A DNA stretch of 64,000 nucleotides, from contig NZ_JASHHX010000003.1 in NCBI RefSeq assembly GCF_030056575.1, positions 124,001 through 188,000 on the forward strand, read 5' to 3'. Below, piece after piece: positions 51,044-59,380 of the stretch. Under the pieces are notes generated by a model that searched no databases, was not told the origin of the DNA, and worked only from the letters and a program-made list of their open reading frames with translations. The position numbers and the translations under genes are program-made. Source of the DNA: Rhodoblastus sp. 17X3 (lineage in GTDB: Bacteria > Pseudomonadota > Alphaproteobacteria > Rhizobiales > Beijerinckiaceae). The number at the start of each line of letters is the position of its first letter. The first letter of the stretch is position 1.

Positions 51044-51625
51044 TTCGTGGACACCCGGTTAAGCTAATCCCACCTTCCGCTCGAACTCAACCGGGCTGAG
51101 ATAGCCGATGGTCGAGTGACGACGAACCGTGTTTTAGAAGCGCTCGATATAATCGAACACATCGGCCCTGGCTTCGTCGCGGGGCCGGTAGACTTTTTTG
51201 CCGATGCGCTCGGTTTTCACGGACGAGAAGAACGACTCCATCGCCGCATTGTCCCAGACGTTCCCCTACCGGCTCATCGAACGGGTGACGCCATTGTCGG
51301 TCATGAGGCGCTGGAACTGATCGCTCGTGTATTGGCTGCCCTGATCGGAATGATGCAGCAAGGCGTCAGGTTTTCCGCGCCGCCAGATCGCCATGACCAG
51401 CGCATCGGCGACCATTTGGGCGGTCATTTCCGCCTTCATCGAGCAGCCAACGGCACGCTGCGAGAACAGCTCGATCACGGCAGAGACATACAACCAGCCC
51501 TCGGCCGTCCAGATGTAGGTGAAGTCGGCGATCCAATTCGCTTCACGGCCCTTCGGGTCTGGTTCGGCCGTTCGGCGACAAACTGGCGATCCAGAACGTT
51601 CGGCGCCACAGCATTCCCGGCGGTC
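51044..51625 (-). mobile_element. IS3-family transposase (orfB) remnant
   Basis: The reverse strand encodes NWIADFTYIWTAEGWLYVSA, LLHHSDQGSQYTSDQFQRLM, GNVWDNAAMESFFSSVKTER and RRHSTIGYLSPVEFERKVGL, the DDE core and end of an IS3-family transposase. Two point mutations create stops (Lys to TAG after MSR, and Tyr to TAA in ERFYNTV), and a frame change precedes NWIADF (the part before it, APNVLDRQFVAERPNQ, is in another frame). The 5' half is missing. Confidence 0.85.
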
Positions 51626-51772
51626 GCGCCGGAGGCGCTCCGGACGTCTATCCGTTCGGATTGTGAGCCGGACGGGGATCACCCTGCATTCCGCGCGAGA
51701 GCGGCTTTCGATGGCGAAGGAACGAAAAGCGCCTTCGCAGCTTGATGCTATGGTTTCTCGAAGGAGAGCGAA

Positions 51773-52222
51773 ATGAGCAAGCTCGCAATAGCGCATGACG
51801 CTTTCGTTTTCGTCGGCGATGGCCGCAAGGCTCTGTTTCTTCGCAATGACGGCGATGAGAAATTCGTCAATCTGGTGACCGAGCGCGTCTTCAGGGACGA
51901 GAACCCTGCGACGCATGAGCAAGGGAGCGACCGTCCTGGCCGGGCCTTCAGGGGCGTCGGTTCGAGCAGCCGCAGCGCCATGGAGACGACGGATTGGCAT
52001 GAGCTCGAGGAGCGCCATTTCGTGCAGATTGTGTCGGCCGCGCTGGAAGAGCTGGTGCGAAAGCGTGACATGCGGGAGTTGGTCATTGTCGCGCCGCCGC
52101 GCGCGCTGGCCAGTTTGCGGGACGCGCTTCATGCGGATGTGAAGGCGCGGATCGTCGCTGAAATCGACAAGGACTTCACCAAACATCCTGTTTGGGAAAT
52201 CGAGAAACATATCATTGGGTGA
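51773..52222 (+). CDS. host attachment family protein (PF10116-type)
   Basis: The 149-residue protein contains AHDAFVFVGDGRKALFLRND, HELEERHFVQIVSAALEELV and ELVIVAPPRALASLRDAL, all typical of the family first described as required for attachment to host cells. GGAGAG precedes the ATG. The family is widespread in Hyphomicrobiales, also in non-symbionts, and its real role is unclear. No partner gene is obvious nearby. Confidence 0.8.
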   Translation: MSKLAIAHDAFVFVGDGRKALFLRNDGDEKFVNLVTERVFRDENPATHEQGSDRPGRAFRGVGSSSRSAMETTDWHELEERHFVQIVSAALEELVRKRDMRELVIVAPPRALASLRDALHADVKARIVAEIDKDFTKHPVWEIEKHIIG

Positions 52223-52368
52223 AAGTCGTGTGTCTGCGCGATTTTTATGGAAATATTTCGGCCCGCCCGTCGCCGGCCTGATCCTGATCATGGACGACCT
52301 CGGGGGAATGTATTGAATGGTTGATCGCACGGACCAACAGGGGCCATGCCGAAGGACCGCGCGCCAGG

Positions 52369-52908
52369 ATGGCTGCGATGACGAAACTCGACAGGCTTCG
52401 CGTCGATATTCTCAGCGACGGAATGCTCGATCTCGACGACGACGCGCTCAGGCGGCTCGACCTGGTCGTGGCCGCCATCCACTCGGAATTCGGATTGCCG
52501 CGCGAAAAGCAGACCAAACGCATCTTGCGCGCGCTGGACAGCAAATACGTCAGCATTCTCGCCCGTCCCACGGGGCGATTGCTGCTCGAGCGCGACGCCT
52601 TCGACATCGGCCTCGGTCGCGTTTTTCGCGCGGCGCGAGCGCGCGGATGCTTTCTGGAGATCAACGCGCAGCCCGATCGCCGTGATCTTTCCGACGTGTG
52701 TTGCCGAATGGCCCGGGAAGAAGGCGCCAAGCTGAGCCTTGGCTCTGACGCACACCGGATCGGGGATTTCGCCACTCTGGCGTTTGGAACCGATCAGGCG
52801 CGGCGCGGCTGGCTTGAGGCGGACGATAACATCAATACGCGGCTGATCCCCGGATCGAAGGCGCTGCTTGCCGCCGGGCGCCAGACAAGGAATGGAGGCG
52901 TGACATGA
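52369..52908 (+). pseudogene. truncated PolX: C-terminal half of PHP domain only
   Basis: The 179 codons correspond to the end of family-X DNA polymerases: LRVDILSDGMLDLDDDALRR, LDLVVAAIHSEFGLPREKQT, ILARPTGRLLLERDAFDIGL, FLEINAQPDRRDLSD, LGSDAHRIGDFATLAFG. The polymerase and HhH parts (about 350 residues) and the first PHP metal ligands are missing. The frame is intact and overlaps the next start, so it may still be translated from ATG 52369, but catalysis is unlikely. Confidence 0.65.
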
Positions 52909-54440
52909 CAACGCTGGCTTTCGCCGATCCGCCGCTGAGGCGGCTGTTCACGCGCCTCGACTTCGCCCCTCGGCCGAGCCAGGAAAAATTGCTCGGCCTC
53001 TTCGAGCGATGGGAGGCCCTACGGGATGGCCGGGTTGCGCCGACAATGCCGCTGGAAGAGGGAGCGGTCCCGCCGGACGCCTTCATGCTTGTTCGGATCG
53101 ACCTTGAACATGACTTTATTTTGCAGCGTCCCTGCTCCTGCCTCAATGCGCTTCTGGGAACAGGAAAAGCCGGGGACAGATTGAGCCTTGCGCCGAGACA
53201 ACGGCAGGCGGCGCGGCTGCGTCGGCTGTTCGACACGGTCATCCAGACGGGAGAGCCGGTTCTGGCGGAGTTTTCCATCGAGGGCCATGACGAGCCCGCT
53301 TCGGTGGTTGATTTGCTGGCGACGCCTCTGGCTGACGAACAAGGCCGGATCGTCGGCGTTCTCGGCGGTTATGCAATGCGCCCGGAGCTGGGCGGAGAGG
53401 CGCGGCGCCCGAGCCATAGGGCGGCGCAAAGCGGTCCCGTGATTTTTGCGCTGTCCAATTCTCGCGCGCTGGCTGAGTCCGTTGCAGCGCAGCTCGAATG
53501 CGCCGTCGCGGCGCATGAAGAGCGAAAATTCGAGGACGGGGAATGCAAGATCAGGCCGCTGGTCGGCGTTCGCGGACGAGAAGTCTATGTGTTTGCCGAC
53601 CTGGCCGCTTCCGCGGGCGAGAGCGTCAACGACAAGCTTTGCAAATTGCTGTTCTTCGTCGGGGCGTTGAAGCAATCGGCGGCGCAGCGGGTCACGGTCG
53701 TGGCGCCTTACCTTTGCTATGCGCGCAAGGAGCGCCAGACCAAGCCGCGCGATCCGGTCGTGACGCGCTATCTCGCCCAGATGTTCGAGGCGGTCGGCGT
53801 CGATTGCGTCATCACCATGACGGCGCATGATCTGGCGGCGTTCCAGAACGCATTCCGTTGCGGCGCCGAACATCTGGACGCCAACGCCCTGTTCGCTCAT
53901 GCGTTGGCGGAGCGTCTGTCGGGGCGGGAGGTCGCGGTCGTTTCGCCCGATCCGGGCGGCGAGAAACGCGCGGAGCTGTTCCGGGAAATGCTCGAACGCA
54001 TTCTCAACAGGCCGGTCACGAAGGGACTTGTCGACAAGAAACGCAGCATGGGCAAGGTTACGGGCGACTTGTTCGCCGGGGATGTCGCCGGACGCGTCGC
54101 AATCATTTTCGACGACATGATTGTCGGCGGCGGAACGATGACGCGGGCGGCGCAGGCCTGCCGGCAGGCCGGCGCACGCGAGGTCCTCGCAGTTGCGACG
54201 CATGGGCTGTTTACCGGGGGGGCGGAAAATTTGTTCGGTGATCCCTCGATCGATGAAATCTGGATCACCGACAGCGTCATGCCTGGGGCTGCGTTAGAAG
54301 CCCGTGTGCGGAGCGGCCGGATGAAAGTCGCGCCTCTCGGCAAGCTGCTCGCCGGCGTCATTCGCGCCTGCCATTCCGGCGGCTCGATCAATGAACTGCT
54401 CGAACATGAACTGAGCCCGATGGCGGGGATCAGCGGCTGA
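52905..54440 (+). CDS. PAS-type domain fused to PRPP synthetase
   Basis: 511 residues. Residues 45-165 are PAS_5-like (FMLVRIDLEHDFILQRPCSC, VVDLLATPLADEQGRIVGVLGG). From about 178 on it is a ribose-phosphate diphosphokinase: ERKFEDGECKIRP, VVAPYLCYARKERQTKPRDP, VTRYLAQMFEAVG, VVSPDPGGEKRA, and the PRPP loop IIFDDMIVGGGTM. The enzyme makes PRPP, the co-substrate of the next gene's product. The sensor domain suggests control by a small ligand or redox state. Confidence 0.85.
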   Translation: MTTLAFADPPLRRLFTRLDFAPRPSQEKLLGLFERWEALRDGRVAPTMPLEEGAVPPDAFMLVRIDLEHDFILQRPCSCLNALLGTGKAGDRLSLAPRQRQAARLRRLFDTVIQTGEPVLAEFSIEGHDEPASVVDLLATPLADEQGRIVGVLGGYAMRPELGGEARRPSHRAAQSGPVIFALSNSRALAESVAAQLECAVAAHEERKFEDGECKIRPLVGVRGREVYVFADLAASAGESVNDKLCKLLFFVGALKQSAAQRVTVVAPYLCYARKERQTKPRDPVVTRYLAQMFEAVGVDCVITMTAHDLAAFQNAFRCGAEHLDANALFAHALAERLSGREVAVVSPDPGGEKRAELFREMLERILNRPVTKGLVDKKRSMGKVTGDLFAGDVAGRVAIIFDDMIVGGGTMTRAAQACRQAGAREVLAVATHGLFTGGAENLFGDPSIDEIWITDSVMPGAALEARVRSGRMKVAPLGKLLAGVIRACHSGGSINELLEHELSPMAGISG

Positions 54441-54452
54441 AGGCAGGAGCCA

Positions 54453-55826
54453 ATGGATTTTGACGGATCGGAAGCCGCAACGGCGGGCAGCGGCCTCTTC
54501 GCGGATCTTTATGAACTGACGATGCTGCGCGCCTTTGGGGAGTGCGGCATGACGGAAGAGGCCGTGTTCAGCCTCTTCGTCCGAAACATGCCCGCGGACC
54601 GCAACCTGTTGATCGCCTGCGGGTTGGATGACGTCCTTGCCGAGATCGAGCGCTTCCGTTTTTCGCGCGGAGACATCGACTATCTTCGCTCTCTGGGGAT
54701 GTTTTCGCGAGAGTTCCTCGACGGGATGCGGGAATTCCGGTTTCGCGGAGACGTTTACGCCATGGCGGAGGGGACGCCCTTCTTCCCGGACGAGCCAATA
54801 CTGGAGGTGGCGGCGCCGATCGGGCAGGGCCAGATTCTTGAGACGCTCATCCTAAACCAGATCGGCCTGCAAAGCATTTTAGCGTCGAAAGCCCACCGCG
54901 TCGTGGCAGCGGCGTCCGGCCGGCAGGTGATGGATTTCGGCGCGAGGCGGGCGCAGGGCTTCGACGCCGCGCTCAAGGGGGCGCGCGCCTTCGCGATCGC
55001 AGGCGTCGGCGGAACGTCTCTGCTCGCGGCTGGCGAGCGGTATGGAATTCCCGTCACTGGAACAATGGCGCATAGTTTCGTGGAGGCCTTCGCCAGCGAG
55101 GCTGAAGCCCTTGCCGCCATGATGCGGATTTACCCGCGCACGGTCCTGCTCGTCGACACATATGACAGTTTGCAGGGCGTGCGGAACGTCGTCGCTTTGG
55201 CCAAAAGCCTTGGCTCGGACTGCCGGTTGACCGGCGTTCGTCTGGATTCCGGGGATCTCGATGCGCTCTCGCGCGGCGCGCGATCCATATTGGATGATGC
55301 AGGCCTTGGACGCCTGAAGATCATCGCCAGCGGCGGGCTGACCGAATTCCGCATCGACGCTTTGGTCAGAGCCGGCGCGCCAATCGATATTTTTGGGGTC
55401 GGAACCGACATGAGCGTGTCGGGCGACGCGCCCAGTCTCGATATCGTTTACAAACTGACCGAATATGCGGGCGCAGGCAGAATGAAGCTCTCAAGCCTGA
55501 AAAGCACCATGCCCGGCCGCAAGCAGGTTTTCCGTCAGGAAGTGGACGGAGTCGCCGTTCGAGACGTGCTTGCGAGCGCCGACGAGTCCTGCGCCGGGAC
55601 GCCTCTTTTGCAGCCGGTGATGCGCCGGGGAGCGCGCCTGAGCCCGCCGGCGGCGAGTCTGTCTGCGGTTCGAGACCAGGCCATGCGGCTGATCGGCAAG
55701 ATGCCGCCTGAATTTCGCGCATTTGCCGCTGCGGGCCGAGCCTATCCCGTCGTCGTGTCGGATCGGCTTCGGGAAAAGACGCAGGCGCTGCGCGACAGTC
55801 TCCTTTCAGGCAAGGCGGCCTCTTAG
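54453..55826 (+). CDS. pncB: nicotinate phosphoribosyltransferase
   Basis: A 457-residue NAD-salvage enzyme that makes nicotinate mononucleotide from nicotinate and PRPP. FADLYELTMLRAFGECGMTE, VFSLFVRNMP, MDFGARRAQGFDAALKGARA, GTMAHSFVEAF, LVDTYDSLQGVRN, VRLDSGDLDAL and IDIFGVGTDMSVS are family signatures. It starts 12 bases after the PRPP synthetase gene. Confidence 0.93.
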   Translation: MDFDGSEAATAGSGLFADLYELTMLRAFGECGMTEEAVFSLFVRNMPADRNLLIACGLDDVLAEIERFRFSRGDIDYLRSLGMFSREFLDGMREFRFRGDVYAMAEGTPFFPDEPILEVAAPIGQGQILETLILNQIGLQSILASKAHRVVAAASGRQVMDFGARRAQGFDAALKGARAFAIAGVGGTSLLAAGERYGIPVTGTMAHSFVEAFASEAEALAAMMRIYPRTVLLVDTYDSLQGVRNVVALAKSLGSDCRLTGVRLDSGDLDALSRGARSILDDAGLGRLKIIASGGLTEFRIDALVRAGAPIDIFGVGTDMSVSGDAPSLDIVYKLTEYAGAGRMKLSSLKSTMPGRKQVFRQEVDGVAVRDVLASADESCAGTPLLQPVMRRGARLSPPAASLSAVRDQAMRLIGKMPPEFRAFAAAGRAYPVVVSDRLREKTQALRDSLLSGKAAS

Positions 55827-55828
55827 CC

Positions 55829-56917
55829 TTATCCGAGACGGTCGAGCGCCTGTTCCGCCAAAGCGAGATAGCGTTTCGCCAGCGGCTCCCATTTTTCCGG
55901 TTGGCGTGGAGACGGGTCAAGCAAATGCGCGAGAGTGAGCCGCGCGCGCAGCATCGCCCGGCGTGCGAAGTGCAGATGAAACAAACTGGCGGGCGCTTCG
56001 TCGCCAAGTTCGGACGAAATGGAGTCCCACAGGGCCCGTCCGAGCCATGGCGCGCCGAGCAATTCGCACTCCATGCCGAGGAAGGCGAGTTCGTCGGCGG
56101 GGTCGACCAGGCGCAACCGCGCATCGAACTCCAGGCAATCGAAAATGACGATGCGCGCCGTGAGGCATATATGTTCCGGCCGCAGGTCGCCGTGGCCGTC
56201 AACAAGACACTGGCCGGCCGCGCGACCCTCCAGCAACGGCCGATATAGACGCAAGGCGGCGTCCAGGCGGTCGAGAACGAGGGGCAGCCGCCCATGGTCT
56301 ACCGCGAAGGAGCGGCGTGTCAGGATCTCGCGATTGACGTCCTGTTCAGCCAGAAGCCTTGCGAAATAATCGGGCGGCGAGACATCCGGGCGGTCCGCCC
56401 GCTGGTAGAATTCGGCAAGAAACCTGGCGAGACGATTGACGTTCTCTGGCTTCAAGGCGCCGGTCGCGAGCAATTGGTCGAGCATGAGCCCGTTCGGCAG
56501 GCGCTGCATGACGACGACCCATTCGACCGCCGGGCCGACGCCGTCGAGCGAAAGCGCGCCGGTCGGCGTGAGCGTCAACGGCGCAATGCGTAGATAAGTT
56601 TCCGGCGCGAGGCGCCGATTGAGCCTGACCTCAGTCTCGCAATTCGCCTTTCTGGCTTCGAGGGTTGAATAGTCGGCAAAGGGCAGGCGGACGGGCTTTT
56701 TGATCTTGTAGGCGCGGTCGCCGGCGAGAAAGATCATGGACATATGGGTCTCGACGCGTTCGACCGAGACGGCGGCGTCGCCATAGGCGGACGGACTCGA
56801 CAGAAACCGCACCTTGTCCGCGAAGGCGACGCTCGCGCCGCTGGCAGGCGGCAAGCCTGCGAGGCCGTTTGAAGACGATGGCGCCAAACCTGAAATCCCT
56901 CTGCGATGAGGATTCAT
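55829..56917 (-). CDS. aminoglycoside-phosphotransferase-fold kinase
   Basis: 362 residues from ATG 56917. VETHMSMIFLAGDRAYKIKK, ANCETEVRLNRRLAPETYL and the catalytic loop VDGHGDLRPEHICL with IFDCLEFDARLRLVDPADEL are those of the uncharacterised APH-like kinases often fused to a P-loop kinase; here the P-loop part is missing. Convergent with pncB with a 2-base gap. Substrate unknown. Confidence 0.78.
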   Translation of the reverse strand: MNPHRRGISGLAPSSSNGLAGLPPASGASVAFADKVRFLSSPSAYGDAAVSVERVETHMSMIFLAGDRAYKIKKPVRLPFADYSTLEARKANCETEVRLNRRLAPETYLRIAPLTLTPTGALSLDGVGPAVEWVVVMQRLPNGLMLDQLLATGALKPENVNRLARFLAEFYQRADRPDVSPPDYFARLLAEQDVNREILTRRSFAVDHGRLPLVLDRLDAALRLYRPLLEGRAAGQCLVDGHGDLRPEHICLTARIVIFDCLEFDARLRLVDPADELAFLGMECELLGAPWLGRALWDSISSELGDEAPASLFHLHFARRAMLRARLTLAHLLDPSPRQPEKWEPLAKRYLALAEQALDRLG

Positions 56918-56992
56918 TCTCAACCGCGAGCGCCATGGCGGCAAGGGAGCTCAATTGCGCATGCGCCAGATCAACGCCGGAAATTGGTTTTC

Positions 56993-57253
56993 ATGCGAGA
57001 GTTCAATTTGGAGGCGCAGATGTCCGTCATCGGGCGAGCGGAACTGACGCGTATTTTGGGCGACATTGACGATGTCAAGGTCGTAGAGATACTTGCCCTC
57101 AACCCAAGTTTGGACGATCTCGAAGAGGCTGCGGCCTGGCTGATCGGGAACAGGGACGTTCTTGCGAGGGACGGACGCGCGCTGACGAGCGCGGCCAGCG
57201 CCATCGTCGAACTTCTCGCCACAGACGAGGAAGAGCCTCCGCCGATGGATTAG
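56993..57253 (+). CDS. small helical hypothetical protein (86 aa)
   Basis: The product is acidic and mostly helical (ELTRILGDIDDVKVVEILAL, NPSLDDLEEAAAWLIGNRDV), ending DEEEPPPMD. ATG 56993 or 57020 may be the start. Codon use matches neighbours. Members of this type occur in stress islands of related bacteria as far as I recall; no function is known. Confidence 0.55.
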   Translation: MREFNLEAQMSVIGRAELTRILGDIDDVKVVEILALNPSLDDLEEAAAWLIGNRDVLARDGRALTSAASAIVELLATDEEEPPPMD

Positions 57254-57270
57254 CGCCAGCGCCTGTCAGT

Positions 57271-57309
57271 CCCGCGATCCTTGCCCGCGATCCTTGCCCG
57301 CGATCCTTG
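57271..57309. repeat. three tandem 13-base repeats
   Basis: The unit CCCGCGATCCTTG is repeated exactly three times without spacer in the short gap between the 86-residue gene and the YbhB-like gene. Confidence 0.95.
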
Positions 57310-57381
57310 AGGCTCGTTTCCTGAGCGCGCTAGCTGATGGCGACGGTGTTATGGTTTGTCGAGGCACGACGGAGGCGGCCC

Positions 57382-57840
57382 ATGCGGCTCAGTTCAAGCG
57401 CCTTTTCCGAAGGCGGCGTCATTCCCAGACGCTTCACATGCGACGGCGAAAACCTGTCGCCGCCGCTTTACTGGAGCGAAGCGCCGCCAGGAACAAGAAG
57501 CTTCGTCCTTCTCTGCGACGATCCCGACGCCCCGGCTGGCGTATGGCGCCACTGGGCGGTCTATGACATTCCCGCCGATAGAACCGATCTCGCGGAGGGC
57601 GCGGGACGACGCGGCGACGGAAAGGGGTTGCGCCAGGCCGTCAATGATTTCGGCGAGGCGGCCTATGGCGGGCCGTGCCCGCCGCACGGCCATGGGCGTC
57701 ACCATTATCGTTTCCGTCTGCTTGCGCTTTCGATCGATCGCCTTGTCGTCAGCGCGAGGGCGTCCTGTGTCGACGTCGAACGTCAGGCGCACAAGAATTT
57801 GATCGCTGAAGCCGTTCTGGTCGCCACCTATCAGCGTTGA
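57382..57840 (+). CDS. YbhB/YbcL family (PEBP-like) protein
   Basis: 152 residues from ATG 57382 after GGAGG. IPRRFTCDGENLSPPLYWSE, SFVLLCDDPDAPAG, WRHWAVYDIPAD, and GPCPPHGHGRHHYRFRLLAL are PEBP landmarks; this family binds small anionic ligands. No signal peptide is present, so it is cytoplasmic. Function in bacteria is unclear. Confidence 0.88.
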   Translation: MRLSSSAFSEGGVIPRRFTCDGENLSPPLYWSEAPPGTRSFVLLCDDPDAPAGVWRHWAVYDIPADRTDLAEGAGRRGDGKGLRQAVNDFGEAAYGGPCPPHGHGRHHYRFRLLALSIDRLVVSARASCVDVERQAHKNLIAEAVLVATYQR

Positions 57841-57908
57841 CCCTCGATGGCGTGAGACGCTTCGCGGACGCCAGGGCCGCCTCCCAATGGCGGGCAAAAG
57901 GATTTTTC

Positions 57909-58475
57909 ATGAACGCCAGCGACCATATTTCAAGTGGCGATGCGCTGCTCATCGTCGATGTGCAGAAGGACTTTTGCAGCGGCGGCGCGCTTCCCGTCGA
58001 AGGAAGCGAAACGATTTTTCCGCGCATCAACGCCTTGATCGAGGAGGCGGCCAGCGCCGGCGCCCCGATCTTCGCTTCGCGGGACTGGCATCCGCGAGAC
58101 CACCTGAGCTTTGCGGGGCAGGGCGGTCCGTGGCCCGCCCATTGCGTGCAGGGCCAGGCTGGCGCCGATTTTCATCCGGCTCTGCATCTGCCGCTGGGAG
58201 CCATCATCGTCAGCAAGGGGGACAGGTCCGATTCAGATCAATATTCAGCCTTTGACCGAACGGGGCTGGCCGACGAATTGCGAAGGCGCGGCATCCGCCG
58301 AGTTTGGCTTTGCGGTCTGGCTCTCGACGTTTGTGTGAGGGCGACGGCGCTTGAAAGCGTGGCGGCGGGGTTCTCCACGGTTCTGGTCACCGCTGCGACC
58401 AAGCCAGTAAACGCCGCGGGGGGAGCGGCGGCGCTGAACGAACTGACAGGGGCGGGCGTGCGCACGGCGCATTGA
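57909..58475 (+). CDS. pncA: nicotinamidase
   Basis: The 188-residue enzyme deamidates nicotinamide to nicotinate for the neighbouring pncB. Catalytic Asp is in LLIVDVQKDF (about residue 18), Lys in VSKGDRSDSDQYSAF (about 103) and Cys in LCGLALDVCVRATA (about 144). The metal site DWHPRDHLSF is intact. Separated from pncB by three genes, but part of the same salvage route. Confidence 0.92.
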   Translation: MNASDHISSGDALLIVDVQKDFCSGGALPVEGSETIFPRINALIEEAASAGAPIFASRDWHPRDHLSFAGQGGPWPAHCVQGQAGADFHPALHLPLGAIIVSKGDRSDSDQYSAFDRTGLADELRRRGIRRVWLCGLALDVCVRATALESVAAGFSTVLVTAATKPVNAAGGAAALNELTGAGVRTAH

Positions 58476-58513
58476 GCCATTGCCCCGCACGAAACCGAGC
58501 GCCTCAATCGCAG

Positions 58514-58527
58514 TTGCGACAGGTCAA
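58514..58527. promoter_or_regulatory. FixK/NnrR-like half-palindrome
   Basis: TTGCGACAGGTCAA has TTG-N8-CAA geometry, as in FixK and NnrR boxes, but the inner bases are only partly symmetric. It lies about 195 bases upstream of the HPF-like gene. Confidence 0.35.
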
Positions 58528-58721
58528 TGCGCTTTGCGGGACATCTCGTCATCATTTTGATTTCTGGCGGGGGCGACTGGAGGCGGGAAATGTTTCGCCC
58601 AGCTGGCAATGAGCCTCTTCGACCTCGGTGATCGCTCCAGGATCGGGAACATTCCCGCCCGCATCCGAGTCTTCTGTCCAAGACGATATCAAGACAATAT
58701 TCAGCGCGGAAGGGCAAGGCC

Positions 58722-59288
58722 ATGCAAACGCCAACGGAAATCGCCTTCCAACATTGCGAACCCTCGGAGGCTATTCGCGCTGAGATCGCAAAGCAGACGC
58801 AACGTCTGGAAAAATTCAGCTCCCGGATCACGAGTTGCCATGTCGCGGTGACCAAATCGTCGGTGGGACACAGGCACGGCGATCTTTTCCGGATTGACGT
58901 GCGCATCGCCATGCCGGGACACAACGATGTCATTGTCGATAGGTCGCATGGCGATGCGCCAGAACACGAACATGCGGCGGTTGCGATCAGAGACGCCTTC
59001 GATGCGGCGATCCGGCAGGTCGAAGACGTTGTCCGTGAATTACGCGACGAGGTGAAGCAGCATGCCGAGCCTGAACATGGCCGCGTGGCGCGCTTCCTGG
59101 CCGGCGAAGATTGCGGCTTTATTGAGACGCCAGATGGCCGCGAGATCTTCTTTCATCGCAACGCGGTGCTCGACGGAGACTTTGACCGCCTTACTGTCGG
59201 CTCGGATGTCCGGTTCGTCGAGGAGGCCGGCGAAAAGGGCGCACAGGCGAGCACGGTGCGCATGATCGGCAAGCATCACTTCGATTAG
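58722..59288 (+). CDS. HPF/RaiA ribosome-hibernation domain fused to cold-shock-like domain
   Basis: 188 residues. Residues 1-110 resemble S30AE (HPF/RaiA): IAFQHCEPSEAIRAEIAKQT, SCHVAVTKSS, RIDVRIAMPGHNDVIVDR, AVAIRDAFDAAIRQVEDVV. Residues 120-188 resemble a cold-shock domain: HGRVARFLAGEDCGFIETPD, REIFFHRNAVLDGDFDRLTV, GSDVRFV. It would bind the small ribosomal subunit during stasis and also RNA. Next to ftsH-like, hsp20 and lon genes. Confidence 0.82.
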   Translation: MQTPTEIAFQHCEPSEAIRAEIAKQTQRLEKFSSRITSCHVAVTKSSVGHRHGDLFRIDVRIAMPGHNDVIVDRSHGDAPEHEHAAVAIRDAFDAAIRQVEDVVRELRDEVKQHAEPEHGRVARFLAGEDCGFIETPDGREIFFHRNAVLDGDFDRLTVGSDVRFVEEAGEKGAQASTVRMIGKHHFD

Positions 59289-59380
59289 CGCCAAGAATGC
59301 GATGCGGAAGGCCCTTCTCCCGGGTGACGGGCTGTCGGGCCGCCGCGCCCGACGCTTGAATGGCAGGGCGCAGGGAGCCC

